Source: Cucumis sativus (taxonomy: Eukaryota; Streptophyta; Magnoliopsida; Cucurbitales; Cucurbitaceae). Taken from it: a stretch of 64,000 nucleotides of DNA. The stretch lies in the NCBI RefSeq assembly GCF_000004075.3, contig NC_026656.2, forward strand, positions 620,001-684,000, written 5' to 3'. A program made the translations under genes and the position numbers. This document shows, piece after piece, positions 22,010 through 33,684 of this stretch. The notes below the pieces were generated by a model. That model saw nothing but the letters and a program-made list of their open reading frames with translations. It was not told the DNA's origin and did no database searches. Numbering within the stretch: the first letter of the stretch is position 1; each line of letters begins with the position of its first letter.

Positions 22010-22165
22010 AAATATTTACAAAATATAACAAATCTTCTAATTCTGTAATTGATATCAATGTCTATCAATGTTACTAGTAGACACTGTATAAATTCTAAGT
22101 ATCTTTCATAACTTAAATTTTTAATATATTTTAGTTTATTTTACAATATTTGAAATGTCTTAACA
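22010..22165. repeat. Dispersed TTTGCTATAG-type repeat, copy B (diverged)
   Basis: Begins ATTTACAAAATATAACAAAT, with an ATTGATATCAATGTCTATCA tract as in other copies. The right half is diverged. Confidence 0.4.
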
Positions 22166-22230
22166 TTTTTTAAAATGTATCCACTAAGCGTGAAAGTTTC
22201 AAATGAATTAAAATAATATGTGATATGATT

Positions 22231-22234
<4 letters not shown>

Positions 22235-22294
<60 letters not shown>
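22235..22294. repeat. (AT)30 microsatellite
   Basis: Perfect alternating AT for 60 bases, the longest simple repeat in the window. Confidence 0.95.
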
Positions 22295-22297
<3 letters not shown>

Positions 22298-22415
22298 CTT
22301 TTTAAGCTCACATTCCTAATTTAGGTTAAACTAATTAGGTTAAGTAATACATTTTAGTCTCTCGATGTAAAATATTTTGCACATCTATAAGCCATTTAAA
22401 GGTACAAAATATAAG

Positions 22416-22471
22416 CTATATTTTATACATATATAATCGACATCTATATTTTATACATATATAATCGACAT
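22416..22471. repeat. 28-bp perfect tandem duplication
   Basis: Two identical adjacent copies (22416-22443 and 22444-22471) of a unit beginning CTATATTTTATACATATATA. Confidence 0.9.
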
Positions 22472-23654
22472 CTAAGAATAAGTATTATAACTATTAGTAA
22501 AATAGATGTCTACTTTCCATTATGCTTAATTTATTCATATAGCTTAGTGTCATCTTTTCTCTCATTCAGCTCCTATGTTACTCGTCTTGAAAATGTCAAT
22601 CCCTAATAGTCATATATTATGCTGCAAGAATGTCAAATTGATTATAAATAATGACATCAGGTGGATTTTGAAAGAAACACATCCATGAAATTGGAAGAAA
22701 GTGGAGAAATTTGTTTTAAAATTATCTATTTTAATACTATATTTTTCGGATATCCGTGTTTGGCTCTGCCTTATTTTTACAACATTTAATGTAAAGTTCT
22801 ACTTCATTGTAGACCATAAGCTAAAGAGATGAACTTTGGGCACATCTGTGTTTAAACCAACCACATGGTTCTGGTCCACTCAATTTCATGGGCCTTTCCT
22901 TTTTCTTCTTTTTTTCTTTCTTTTCCCTTTTTTTCTTTTTTTGTGTGTGGAATTATTCTATGTGCGAAAATTTCTGTACAAATAAAGAGATGAATAGCAA
23001 AGACTTTGAAATAGCTCCACATGTCATGGAAAATTAATGTTAATTGCTTGTTTGAATGATTGGTATAATAATAAAAAATATGCCCTCAATTTTTCTTTTT
23101 GAAATTTTCTTTTTTTAACTTTTCGTTTAATCTTTTATGGAAGATGAACTCGGTCTACCAAACCGTCTTTAATCAATCGGTTCTTAAATACTTATTTAAT
23201 GTTGGTTTTAAAACAATAATTAGTTTTCGCTTCTTTATAAGCCAATATTTTTATGAAAAAAATTGTTAAATTTCAAAGACAGTAAATTTCTAAAATTGCT
23301 TTTTAGGTTTTAAATAGTTATCAAACCCCAAAAATTATGAATAATGTTGGAAAGGTATTCTCTTTTAGGTCATCATAAGAACTTATTGTCACTTTATGAA
23401 GAAGAAAAAGTTTATTGCCCCTTCAAAATTATAAAGTTTCGTCTAAGTAAAAATAAAGAAAAACAATCTCTTTTTTCTACTTTCACAATTGACATTAAGA
23501 AAATAATTTTATTTCATTATTATTTTTAAAAATAGTTGCGTTGGATCAACCAAAAGTACAAGTTCGAGGGCTCTAACTCATTCAAATATATATAAAAACT
23601 AAAATGGTATCAATATTAGTAATTAGTTTAATAGTAAAATTGTCTGTGATTTTG

Positions 23655-23728
23655 TTTAGTTAATTATGTTAATAGGTTAGAAGTTTAGGTGTTTAGTTAA
23701 TTATGTTAATAGGTTAGAAGTTTAGGTG
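23655..23728. repeat. 37-bp perfect tandem duplication
   Basis: Two identical adjacent copies (23655-23691 and 23692-23728) of a unit beginning TTTAGTTAATTATGTTAATA. The identity suggests a recent event. Confidence 0.92.
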
Positions 23729-24929
23729 TGGAGGACCAATAAGTGGCATCCAATGGAAATTAATGATTAATTCATCTAAATTATTTATACAAAACAATTA
23801 AATAAACTCATGAGAATAAATTAATCGATTATAATTTATAAGAAATGAAACGGCAATTTTCTTTTTTTTTTTTCATTTAACTTTTTCTTTTTGGAAATGG
23901 ATGAATGAGAGAATCAATTCCACGATATCTTTTCTTCTAGAAACCCTATAATAAATTAACAATCTAACATGTTTTTTTTTTCCTTAAAAAAGAAAAATTA
24001 ATTATCTATCATCCCAATAATTGAGCTTCGTATATTTTATTTTTCGAAAAAACGAGACATGATGTTAAAAAATAGAAAATTTGTAAAAAGAAAAAATAAA
24101 ACAATTTGATAAAATGCATACAATTTATTTTATAGCATAAATAGTTTATCATTTTTTTATTTTTAAAACTCTAAAAAAATATATCCATTATGAATCAAAT
24201 TGTATTTTAATATTTTTTTAAGTATATATATTTTCTTCCAACATAAGTAACGTGAAGTATTTTTTAAAAGAAAAATTACATTAGATTAAAATTTAAAAAA
24301 AACAGCTCATGATAACTCTTTTTTTACCTTGCAAAAATGACAAATAATTAGAGAGTTATCCATTTTTAAATTTACTATTTTTACAATTTAAAGAATGTCG
24401 GTTATATTGGTATTGTTATAAATTTGTTAAGATTTTTCATGTTTAAATTGATTCATTCGATTAAATTATCAAATAAAAAATCAATCACGTTAACTCATGT
24501 GTATGTTATGATTGGTTACTTCAGAATAATATCATTAGAGCAACAATAGTACAAAATTAAATTATCAACGTTGAATATAATAATTAGTATTTTAATTAGA
24601 GAGTACGATATTAAAGGAAAATATTTAAAGAACGAAGAAATAATAATAATAGGACCCTATTCAATTCCGTTGCCTCCAATAATCACACCCTCTCGAATAT
24701 TGGGACGTATAATAAATAATAAACTACCATGTTCGAGAGATTCTCTAGTAATAATATTAAAGCCACATTTTTAAAAACCATCTTTAAAAAATAGTAAAGT
24801 AAATTAAAATATTTACACGCTAGTAAAATTTGAATTCTATTGATAGTTATTTCAACTTTTATAGAGAGTACTATATAACAAAAGAAATAGAGCTTTGAAA
24901 TGGACACTATAATATTAACAAAAAAAAAT

Positions 24930-25075
24930 ATATATAGAAATAGTAGACAAGATTTGAACCAAAAATCTTGGAGATTTGAAGGAGGAGCGTAATCACTATA
25001 ACAGAGTAAAATTTTAATAATAATAAAGTATTATTTAATATATATTATAATCTAACGCTTCATAATTAATATTAG
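24930..25075. repeat. Dispersed repeat shared with 32868-33015
   Basis: Shares AATAGTAGACAAGA-type, GATTTGAACC-type and AAAGTATTATTTAATATATAT blocks, in the same order, with the copy near 32.9 kb. The GATTTGAACC block is the reverse complement of a Pol III B-box-like GGTTCAAATC, so a decayed tRNA-derived SINE is possible. Confidence 0.4.
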
Positions 25076-25104
25076 GAGGCAAGTGTCACAATGGCCCCTT
25101 AATA

Positions 25105-25215
25105 TTAATAGAAATATATCAATGACTACTGATGTCTATTATTGATAGAATCTGAAAATTTTGTTATATGTTATAAATATTTTGTCAAATTTATTATTTT
25201 GACAATTATCTCGTT
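25105..25215. repeat. Dispersed TTTGCTATAG-type repeat, copy C
   Basis: ATCAATGACTACTGATGTCT, then ATTGATAGAATCTGAAAATT, then TTGTTATATGTTATAAATAT and TTTGTCAAATTTATTATTTT: the same block order as the other copies. Confidence 0.5.
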
Positions 25216-26846
25216 GTATAAACTATTCTAAAGTTCGGATTAATTGAAAATACAGTTTACAAATTATTTAAGAAAAACGAGTAAATTTTTTTTTTTTTTT
25301 TGTATTTGAGAATGTTTCTCACGAAGTGACCCACTTCAAACATGAGTTCTTTAAAAGAATAAGAAAAAATTACGAACAATTTACCCTTCATATAACAAAA
25401 TTTGTAAAAGACTCACGGTTTTATATTTTATTTTTAAGTATTTAATTTTTTTCATAATTTTCTTATTTCTTTATAATTTTTTTTTACTCTTATCAGTCAC
25501 AAGTTAGACTTTTTTTCTTCAATTTAATGTTCATTAAATTCTTTTTGTTTACGCATTAAATTGTTATTTTTCACTATTTGTTATGTTTTTTTGTTTCTTC
25601 AACAAAATTTAATGTTTGTTATTATTTTCCGCATTAAAGATGAAGTGTTAAAGTTTGATTTAATTTCAACGCAATTTTTCTTTCATTCTTTAAATTTGGA
25701 GATTTCAACGAAGTTTGGAATTTGGAATTATTTCAAGTTTATAATGGAATTCAAATTTTACAAGTTAGTGTTATTTTTTACAAACGATTATTTTATATCT
25801 TACATTTGTAATTTCGTACGTTTATTAGTTTTTCAGCTTTATTATCAATCCAAAAAATAACATACATTTACTTTTAATATCATTCAAATTTTTCATTAAA
25901 TTCTTACGTTTTTTCACCACAAAGTGGCATTTGCAATAGACATCGTCTAAATATTGAATTCTTATGGAAGTTATGATTAAAAATCATTACAGTCTAATTA
26001 AGTTACAGTCAAATTTTCATTTATTATAACCATTTTCATCTATATTTTTATAATTTTTTTATGAAGTTTTCATTGGCATCGGTATTCTTATAAACTGAGG
26101 ACCTCAATATTTCCAACATTAATATTGATTATCTCAAATCTTAATTAATTATAGTTAGATTTACTATTAACAAATGGAAAAATTCGAATTAAAATTAGGA
26201 TTGATCCAACTTTAAATTAGAAAAATAATACCTTCTACAAGAATCAAGTTAAACAAAATTAAAAAATGAAAACAAATACAGTTATTTATTGAAGCTAAAA
26301 AAAATGCATAATGTCAAACCAAACTTTAACATTACAACATATTTGATTGGAAAAAAGCATATCAAACAATGAAAAGAAAAAAAACGATTTAATGTGGAGA
26401 GGAAAAAGTCAAATTTCTAATGAATTACAAGCCAAATCTTGACAGAAAAGTTTAAAAAAGATTATAAATAAAATATGAAATGCTCTAACAACGACAAAAA
26501 GATTTCCCTACATTATAGTGGTAATTACAATTAAAATTAAAAGTTAAGTCTCCAAACTTATCCAAGTTTTAAAATTGCACTAGGGGTGAAATACAATATT
26601 ATCATCAAATTGTTTTTTTTTTTTCTTTTATTCATCACAATTCAAACTTTATTTATTTGTTTTTTCTTGAAAGATAAAAAAAGAAAAAGAAAATTATACG
26701 ATTGATTGGGTAAAATATTTGACATAACAAATAAAATAGTGTATAAGAATAAAGCCTTCTCACACAAATAGAACCCGCTATCTACTCCTCCATTTCCTTA
26801 CTTCCTAACGCACTTTCTCCCTTAAATTCTCTCAACAATCTCTCCA

Positions 26847-27194
26847 ATGGCTGCCGCTGCTGTCATGACTGAACCCACAATTAATTTACCTTCGCCATAT
26901 CCAATCGAATTTCTCTTTGACCTCGATACAGTTCTCTCCGGAGCCGACGACCTCGGTTGCTGCCAGATCACCCCTTCCGATTCTCCCGTGGCGGATTTCC
27001 CGACGGTTGTGGCCGATGTTTGTGCCGTTTGTTTAGACGATTTCCACCCAGATGAAGCCGGTAAACAAATACCCTGCGGACACGTGTACCATGAGTCTTG
27101 TATTTCCTCCTGGCTTACCGTCGCCGACTGTTGCCCTCTCTGTCGATGCCTTGTCGCTGGCCAACCGCCGGATTCAACTTTGATCCGACGGTAG
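26847..27194 (+). CDS. Small RING-H2 finger protein (probable E3 ubiquitin ligase), copy 2
   Basis: Paralogue of the gene at 19240: intronless, 115 residues, same strand. The complete RING-H2 ligand set is C59, C62, C77, H79, H82, C85, C96 and C99 with the same spacing. GKQIPCGHVYH is identical in both copies, as is SSWL. The N-terminal block FDLDTVLSGADD (24-35) differs from copy 1 by one residue, while the rest of the N-terminus and the C-terminal tail have diverged. No membrane segment is seen. A role as a cytosolic or nuclear E3 ligase is inferred from the domain. A possible TATA element (GTATAAGAA) lies at about 26741. The two genes look like a tandem pair separated by later repeat insertions. 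Confidence 0.88.
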   Translation: MAAAAVMTEPTINLPSPYPIEFLFDLDTVLSGADDLGCCQITPSDSPVADFPTVVADVCAVCLDDFHPDEAGKQIPCGHVYHESCISSWLTVADCCPLCRCLVAGQPPDSTLIRR

Positions 27195-28345
27195 AGGTTT
27201 CTTCTTTCTTTCTTTTTTGGCTTTTTTTGTTGATGAGGTTTGTTCGACAAATTACAAGTAATTAATTGTTGTTGATTATTGTGATTGCGACTCTTCTCCA
27301 AATTTGGAATTAGCTGCTAATTGAACATATTAACTCTCTCTCTCTCTCTTAATTTCTTTCTCTAAAGTTACTTAGCTAAAATGAGGTTAGTTTAACCTCC
27401 ACCTAACTCACTTTTTAAAAATTGGGCACATTTAGTTTATGGAATAAAGTTTGTGAAGTTATGATATTATGAATGACTCATAAAAAATGATAGCTTTTTA
27501 ACTGTAGAACTCGTAAATTCTAGAAGGATAGAGTTCATGAACTCTCTACAACTTCTTCTCCATTAATTCTTTCGCCGAACATCCATCATGTCTAATCTGA
27601 GTTTAAAGATTTAACATAGGTCTTTAAAGTTGCTATTCTAATTTTGGTCCATCACCTATTTGGTATATACTTATTTACACACACTGCTGTATATTGATAG
27701 ATGAAATTGGAAGTAAAAGAAAAAAGTCTACTATTTTGATAGTTCACTCAAACATTATTCAACCAACACGTGTATGAGATTTTATAGGTTAGATTAACTT
27801 AGCTATATTCAATCGTAGCAATTTTCAACAGTTTAAAAGCTAATTTTGTTATAATATTTATATTATCAATTTAAAGTCAATGTTAATTACACTCCTCGTG
27901 TAGAGTTAAAAGAAAATAAGCTTCTTTAAAATTAATTTTTTAATAATAACATTATTTATGTTTTGGATTAAAGGCAGTGTTGTGTCAGTTTGTGGGGGCA
28001 GCGTGTCACAATCGAGCGGGAAGACGTTCAATAGTGACTTTGTGGCGGCCCCTTTAAGTCGGGGAAAAGGAAATATCGTGGAATTATTCATTTCGTCCAA
28101 AATTTTGTTATTTCCAATTATGACATGAGAGTTTCTAGAAAATTTAATTAGTTATTTAAAAAAAAAATTAAAATAGAATATTTGATAAAATATTTAGATA
28201 ATTATAATGAATTTTATCGGTTAAGTGTAAATAATTTGTCATTTTTTTTTATTTTTAAAAAAATTTGAATTTAATAATATATAAACATAAAAGGCCGTTT
28301 GACCCTCACATTATGAAAGAACCCTAATTTACTCCAAGGGTTATC

Positions 28346-28373
28346 ATAGTCCTAAGATTAAGATTAGGACTAT
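28346..28373. repeat. Perfect 10-bp inverted repeat with 8-base loop
   Basis: ATAGTCCTAA and TTAGGACTAT flank an 8-base loop. It may be the centre of a decayed MITE, but no outer termini were found. Confidence 0.6.
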
Positions 28374-31335
28374 TATATTTATTTCTTATTTCTCTATTAC
28401 CGATGTTTACTCTCCTTTCACCACTTTTTACTTTCTCAAATATACATTATAATAATTTATACTAAAATAATGCAGACTATAATAACCCACAAACTACTAT
28501 CATGTATCCAAATAACTCCAAAAATATTATTTATTCAAATATCATATCATTCCTATTAAGAAAATAAAAATAAAAGAATTGGATTATTGTTTCACTTTGA
28601 CGGAGGCAATATTTTCAATCTCTCATTTTTTATTTTTATAAAAGTAATTTATTAGTGACCAAATATCTTTATAATCTTAAATACTAAAAGGTTAATTATA
28701 ATAATAAAAAAATGATATTTATTTTAATGAGATATTTCATGTTACAGATCCATCGATTATTTTATAATAAAGTTTAGAGATTAGGACCTCGTTTTATATT
28801 TACTTAATTATTTATTTTTGTTTTATATGTATGTATGTAATCATAATCGAAAATGATAAATAAAGATAAAGTTTAGAAGTGCTATTTACTATTACTCTTA
28901 AAATATAATGCAATTAGGTTTGGTATGTAGCTTTCCACTAGGAGATGTTACACATTTAAAACAGCCTAAATATCATTTCATCAATGTAATTTGTCAAACC
29001 TAATGCATAATGATTAAGGATAGTAAATTAGCACCCAATAAAATATGAATGATGATTTACAATAAAAATTATATAAACTACCTGACTCAATATAAACTAT
29101 GTACCATAAGATTAAAAGTTTGAATTCTTATGCAACTATACATGTATAGTAATTTTATTCAAAAGAAAAAATGTAGCTAGTTGCTTGAAAATCGACTTAA
29201 AAAACATGAATGGTGTTTCATTTTATTGTATTGGTAGACCATTTTATAAGAAGTAATTTGTTTAAACAATCTTTTGGGCTATGTTCATCATTCATATATT
29301 TAAAAAAAAAAATCATTACCCTAAAATCTATTACCATTAAAAAAGCTTAACATTGTCAAAGTAAAATTAGCTCAGTAATAATTAACATGATATTTCATTT
29401 TAATTAATGTGAGATGTTAGATCCACGAACATATCCAACTTCATTTAATATTATATTTGTCAAGGTATATTTTCCTCCATATATTTTTTAAAATTATAAC
29501 TCTACCTTAAAAATAGTTTGAATTTTGATTTATTACTGTCATTAAGAAGAAAATTCTCCTTAATAATTCCAATCTTTGATAGTGAAAAAAATGGGAAATG
29601 ATTTTATAGAAAAAGAAAAAAAGAAAAATCCACAACAACTACCCATAAGTTAAGTAAATATTTCAAAATAGGATATAAAGAGCCACCCATACATGGAGAA
29701 ATGATAATCACGTTAGAAAAAATAAAAACTTTCGAAAATTGTTAGTAAGTTTTAGGGTTTAATTATGATATTTGTAAAAATTTGATGGACTAATTTTTAT
29801 AACGGATTATATCATATTCATTTCAGGTAGTTTTTCTTAATAATAAAGCTATATTTTCCGATATATAGTTTTGAAAAGTCATAGCTTTCAATTATGTAAA
29901 CTTAGATTAAAGAAACAATATTATCCCTAACTCTAATTAGTGGCAACTTTAGTCCCATCCAAACAAGTTCCATTCATTTATAATATATATGGAAGAAGAC
30001 TTTTGTGCACTTTCATTGAAATGACATTCTGAAAATTATATTCAAAACATATCTATGGTTTGAACACCAACATACATAGCTTATATACTCTTAGTTGACA
30101 GCAAACTGAACATTGAATATATGATAATATTACTGATCTATTTAGTTCAAATTCTTCTAGAGAAATATTTCGATCATAAACATAAACTAATTTAAAAAAT
30201 CACCGTTCAAATATTATATAAAGAAATAATTTAATAATTAACTTGCACTTTTTCTATTCGAGTAAAAAGGTTTCACGTTTCGACCAGTTTTTATATTAAG
30301 AAGAAAAAATGAAACAAAAGTTAATATAAAATACGTTTCGAGTAAGAAGGCAATTTATATACTATTTTTCGGAAGGAAGAAAAATAAATCTTTTAGTTTT
30401 ATGATCTAATGATTTATTTATTATTTATAAATTTTAATATCGTATGATATTTGATATATATATAATTTAGGATAAATATGAACGTTTAAACCATAGATAT
30501 TTAAACCATATGGTTTAAAAATCTATACTAATAATCATATACAAATTTGGATTTTTAAATTGTATTAATTTAAATCTTATACTAATAATCTTAAAATAAT
30601 TATATTAATTTAAACCATATACTACTTGTGAAAAAGTTAATGAGAAGGGAGACTTTGTGAAAAATGTCAAATAATTGAAAATGAATTTTTATTTATCAAT
30701 TTTGTAAGTTTATTTTAAAATTTTAATTTATGATGCATAAAAATATGTTGAAAACAAAATTTAAAATTTTGAAAAAATTAATTATGCTATAAAAAGTAAA
30801 TTTAAATTTTATGTTTGATAAAATCCTAAATTTCTATTTTTTCTATTAGGTGAATTTTAATAAATTATATCAAAGTTTATCATAATTATTTGTTTTATAA
30901 TTTCGAAGGTTCACCTACTCCAAGACTAAATTTATAATCTAACTTATAATAAAATATACGAAAACTTTACCATCTAATCTCCAAACTTTAAAGAATATGT
31001 TAGATTAAATTTTTGAAAGGTATATATTTTTTTTCGAGCTTTCTGAAGAATATTTTTTTAAGAAATAAAATATTACTTTATATTTCCAGGATATATTTTA
31101 AAAGGTTTGGAAGTGATTTTTATTATTTCAATTTTTTTAGAGAAGTGATAATCTTTTAAAATTCAAGATCTTGTACTTTCAATTGTCAAATTTATTAAAT
31201 TAAGAGAAAAAAGAAAAAAGAAAAGTTGCCTCCTAATCTTTTAAGCCTATTTTCAAAAGGTCGAACATAGAATGAATTCCTTCTACTTTGGATAAATAGA
31301 TAATTATTAAGAGAATTTTCAAAAATAATAAATTG

Positions 31336-31450
31336 TACAAAATATTTAGGATCAAATTTGATACTCAATCATATACTACTAGAATCCAAAATTTATTTTG
31401 CTATAGTTGGTAAATATTTTAATTTATTTTTTTATTTTTGAAAATGCTCC
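31336..31450. repeat. Dispersed TTTGCTATAG-type repeat, copy D
   Basis: ACAAAATATTTAGGATCAAA, then ATACTACTAGAATCCAAAAT, then TTTTGCTATAGTTGGTAAAT and ATTTTAATTTATTTTTTTAT. It matches copies A and E block by block. Confidence 0.55.
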
Positions 31451-31973
31451 TATTTATTAAAACTAAAATCTATAGAATAAATTGGTTACATTAGCCAAAC
31501 AAATTTTAAAGATTACCATAGAATCTAACCTTTTGCATAATTTTTTTATTATTTTGTTATATTTAAAAATACTTCAAAATTTTAGACTTTTTATGATTAA
31601 TTAAAAAAATGTTCGTAAAATTAGAAAAAAAATAATGATAATAAGATCTTATTACTGTATTTTCTAAATTGCAAAAATAACATATTTAAAAGTCGATAGC
31701 TCTATCATAATTGTATGATATAATTAATTAGTTTTCATATTCGTAATATGCAAAAAAAAAAAAAAAAAAAAAAAATCTTAATATTTTTATTATATGCAAT
31801 TTTCCAAAAAATAAAAAACTCATCCCACACAATTTGCCATAAAATATAAATATTTTATCAATTTTATCGTTATTTTACTACTCCCCTAAAATAATCTTCT
31901 TCCTTTTTCATATAAATAAAAGTAAATATTTCATAAAGTTAATAAATATAAAACCCAAAACTTAAAAAGTTTC

Positions 31974-32044
31974 CATATAAATCCATTGCTCATCTTCATC
32001 ATGAACTTGGTTGCCTCCATTTTCTTCAATGTCACTTTATGCTT
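31974..32044. repeat. Diverged copy of the dioxygenase promoter/leader segment
   Basis: CATATAAAT, TTGCTCATC, TTCATCAT, GTTGCC and CACT-TAT blocks occur here in the same order as at 33364-33432, just upstream of the dioxygenase gene. A duplicated promoter fragment, or the remnant of a lost tandem gene, is inferred. Confidence 0.45.
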
Positions 32045-32867
32045 TTTTTTCTTCCCGAAGGAAAGGACTTAAAAAGAATCATTGTAGTGCAATTCACCTA
32101 AAGCTTAAATGTGCTCAAGTAGTCTCATCCAAACCCACAAAAAGTTCTAATAAATTCTAAGAAGAGACTCAAAAGTTTCACAACTTAATCCATTAAAAGC
32201 ACATTTTTAAATATAACAAAAAAAACACACACACACTTTTAAATATAACCAAAAAAAATTGGAGCTAACTTTAAAAACAAATAGCAAAATTTATTAAATT
32301 GTACATTATTTATTTATTATATTTTTTAAAATAGTTTCAATTCTTTTTTGCTATCTACAATAATTTATCCTTTAGATTGTTTATAAAATATTCAAAAATT
32401 ATATCTTACTTTTTTTTTTCTCTACCCAAAAAGTGAAGTTCTCTTTTTTTTTTTGCTTTAATAAGAAAGAATCATGTCACCAGCAACAATTCCATTAGGG
32501 AATTCTAAAATTTTATTTAGAAGGGGCATCATGCACTATATAATATGCATGCTAAAAGATTGTTAAAAAAACATATCGACATTTAAGTGACATTCCAATA
32601 ACATTCACTACATTTATAAAAAGATCGACAACTTTTATGCAAGTTTTTCTAAGGTAAATATGTGGATTTAAAAATTGCATAAAAAAATAAAAAAGAAAAT
32701 ACATTTTTCATGGAATATCATTAAGAGCGGAAGTTTGGATCACCAACTTTTTACATTTATTATGAGAGCTAGAAAACAAGACAGTGTTATATCTAGATAT
32801 ATATATATTTTTCATCTCTTTTTAAAAAACTATCTTCTTTTTAGAACATCTTTAAAATTTAGGAAGA

Positions 32868-33015
32868 AAATTGATATTTGAAATAGTTGTAATAGACAAG
32901 AATCAAACTCTTAGCGTTTTGCGATGGGACACAACTACTCCATCGGAACAAAAAATTAATAAAAATAAAGCATTATTTAATATATATTGTAATCCGACAC
33001 TTTAAAATTAATATT
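32868..33015. repeat. Dispersed repeat shared with 24930-25075
   Basis: AATAGACAAGAATCAAACTC, then AAAATTAATAAAAATAAAGC, then ATTATTTAATATATATTGTA and AATCCGACACTTTAAAATTA. It is collinear with the copy at 24.9 kb. Confidence 0.45.
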
Positions 33016-33247
33016 AAAATATAAAAATCGATAACCTTACTAACCTTAAGCTGCACCTAAATAGTTTAGTGGAGGTACGAGTACACCTAACCCCATACTT
33101 TATTATTATTATTATTATTATTAAAATACAAAGAAATATATATATTAAAAGAGATTGTCACCCAGACAATCTTGTACCATAAACTTAATTTTTTTCTTTA
33201 CTAATTGGAATCAAAGATTCGAATACAAAGATAGATGACCATAGATA

Positions 33248-33360
33248 ACACTTGAATTTATAATAATAATATTAACACAAAAATAAATAAATAAATAACA
33301 CTTAAGTTTATAATAATAATAATATTATTATTATTAATATTAACACAAAAATAAATAAGT
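33248..33360. repeat. Imperfect local tandem duplication
   Basis: CACTTGAATTTATAATAATA...TTAACACAAAAATAAATAAA is followed at once by CACTTAAGTTTATAATAATA...TTAACACAAAAATAAATAAG, with extra ATT/TAA units in the second copy. Confidence 0.8.
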
Positions 33361-33684
33361 GGGCATATAAATGAAATTGATTGCTCATCGTTCATCATTA
33401 AGTTGCCATCTTCGTCAGTGCCACTCTATATTCATAAATCATAATCTAGTGAAATTGTTCTCATCAATTGCCAAAATCAGCGGCTACAAATTTCGTATGT
33501 AATCATAACAATACCTGTATGTCGCACCATTACAGATTACAATGATTGATTTGTTTTTCTTCAACTTCTTGCTCTGTTTCCTAACGAATCGTTCTTTTCG
33601 CCGATTCTAATGGTGTTTTGTTCCATGTTTTTTGTTGAGCAATAGGAGCTATCTATCCTTTTGTTATCAAGTTTCTCGGCGGCT

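Larger units (their letters stand above)
19591..26846. other. 7.3-kb AT-rich spacer between the two RING-H2 genes
   Basis: No gene is recognised on either strand. The open frames (for example 20616-20873, 20654-20968, 21252-21473, 25561-25860) are Phe/Ile/Asn/Lys-rich chance frames. It contains an (AT)30 run, two short tandem duplications (22416-22471, 23655-23728), copies of the dispersed TTTGCTATAG repeat (about 22010-22165 and 25105-25215) and one copy of a repeat shared with 32.9 kb. Confidence 0.5.
27195..33684. other. 6.5-kb AT-rich intergenic DNA
   Basis: No gene is recognised. It contains an unexplained G+C-richer island (about 27968-28085), a 10-bp hairpin (28346-28373), a dispersed repeat copy (about 31336-31450), a 24-base A-run (about 31750-31773), a segment resembling the leader of the dioxygenase gene (31974-32044), a repeat shared with 24.9 kb and a local duplication at 33248-33360. 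The right end is the upstream region of the dioxygenase gene. Confidence 0.5.

Noticed and set aside
26822-27301. 159-aa minus-strand open frame over the second RING-H2 gene
   Set aside because: Antisense to a complete RING-H2 gene with clear zinc ligands; its Arg/Gln/Ser-rich composition is typical of an antisense shadow.
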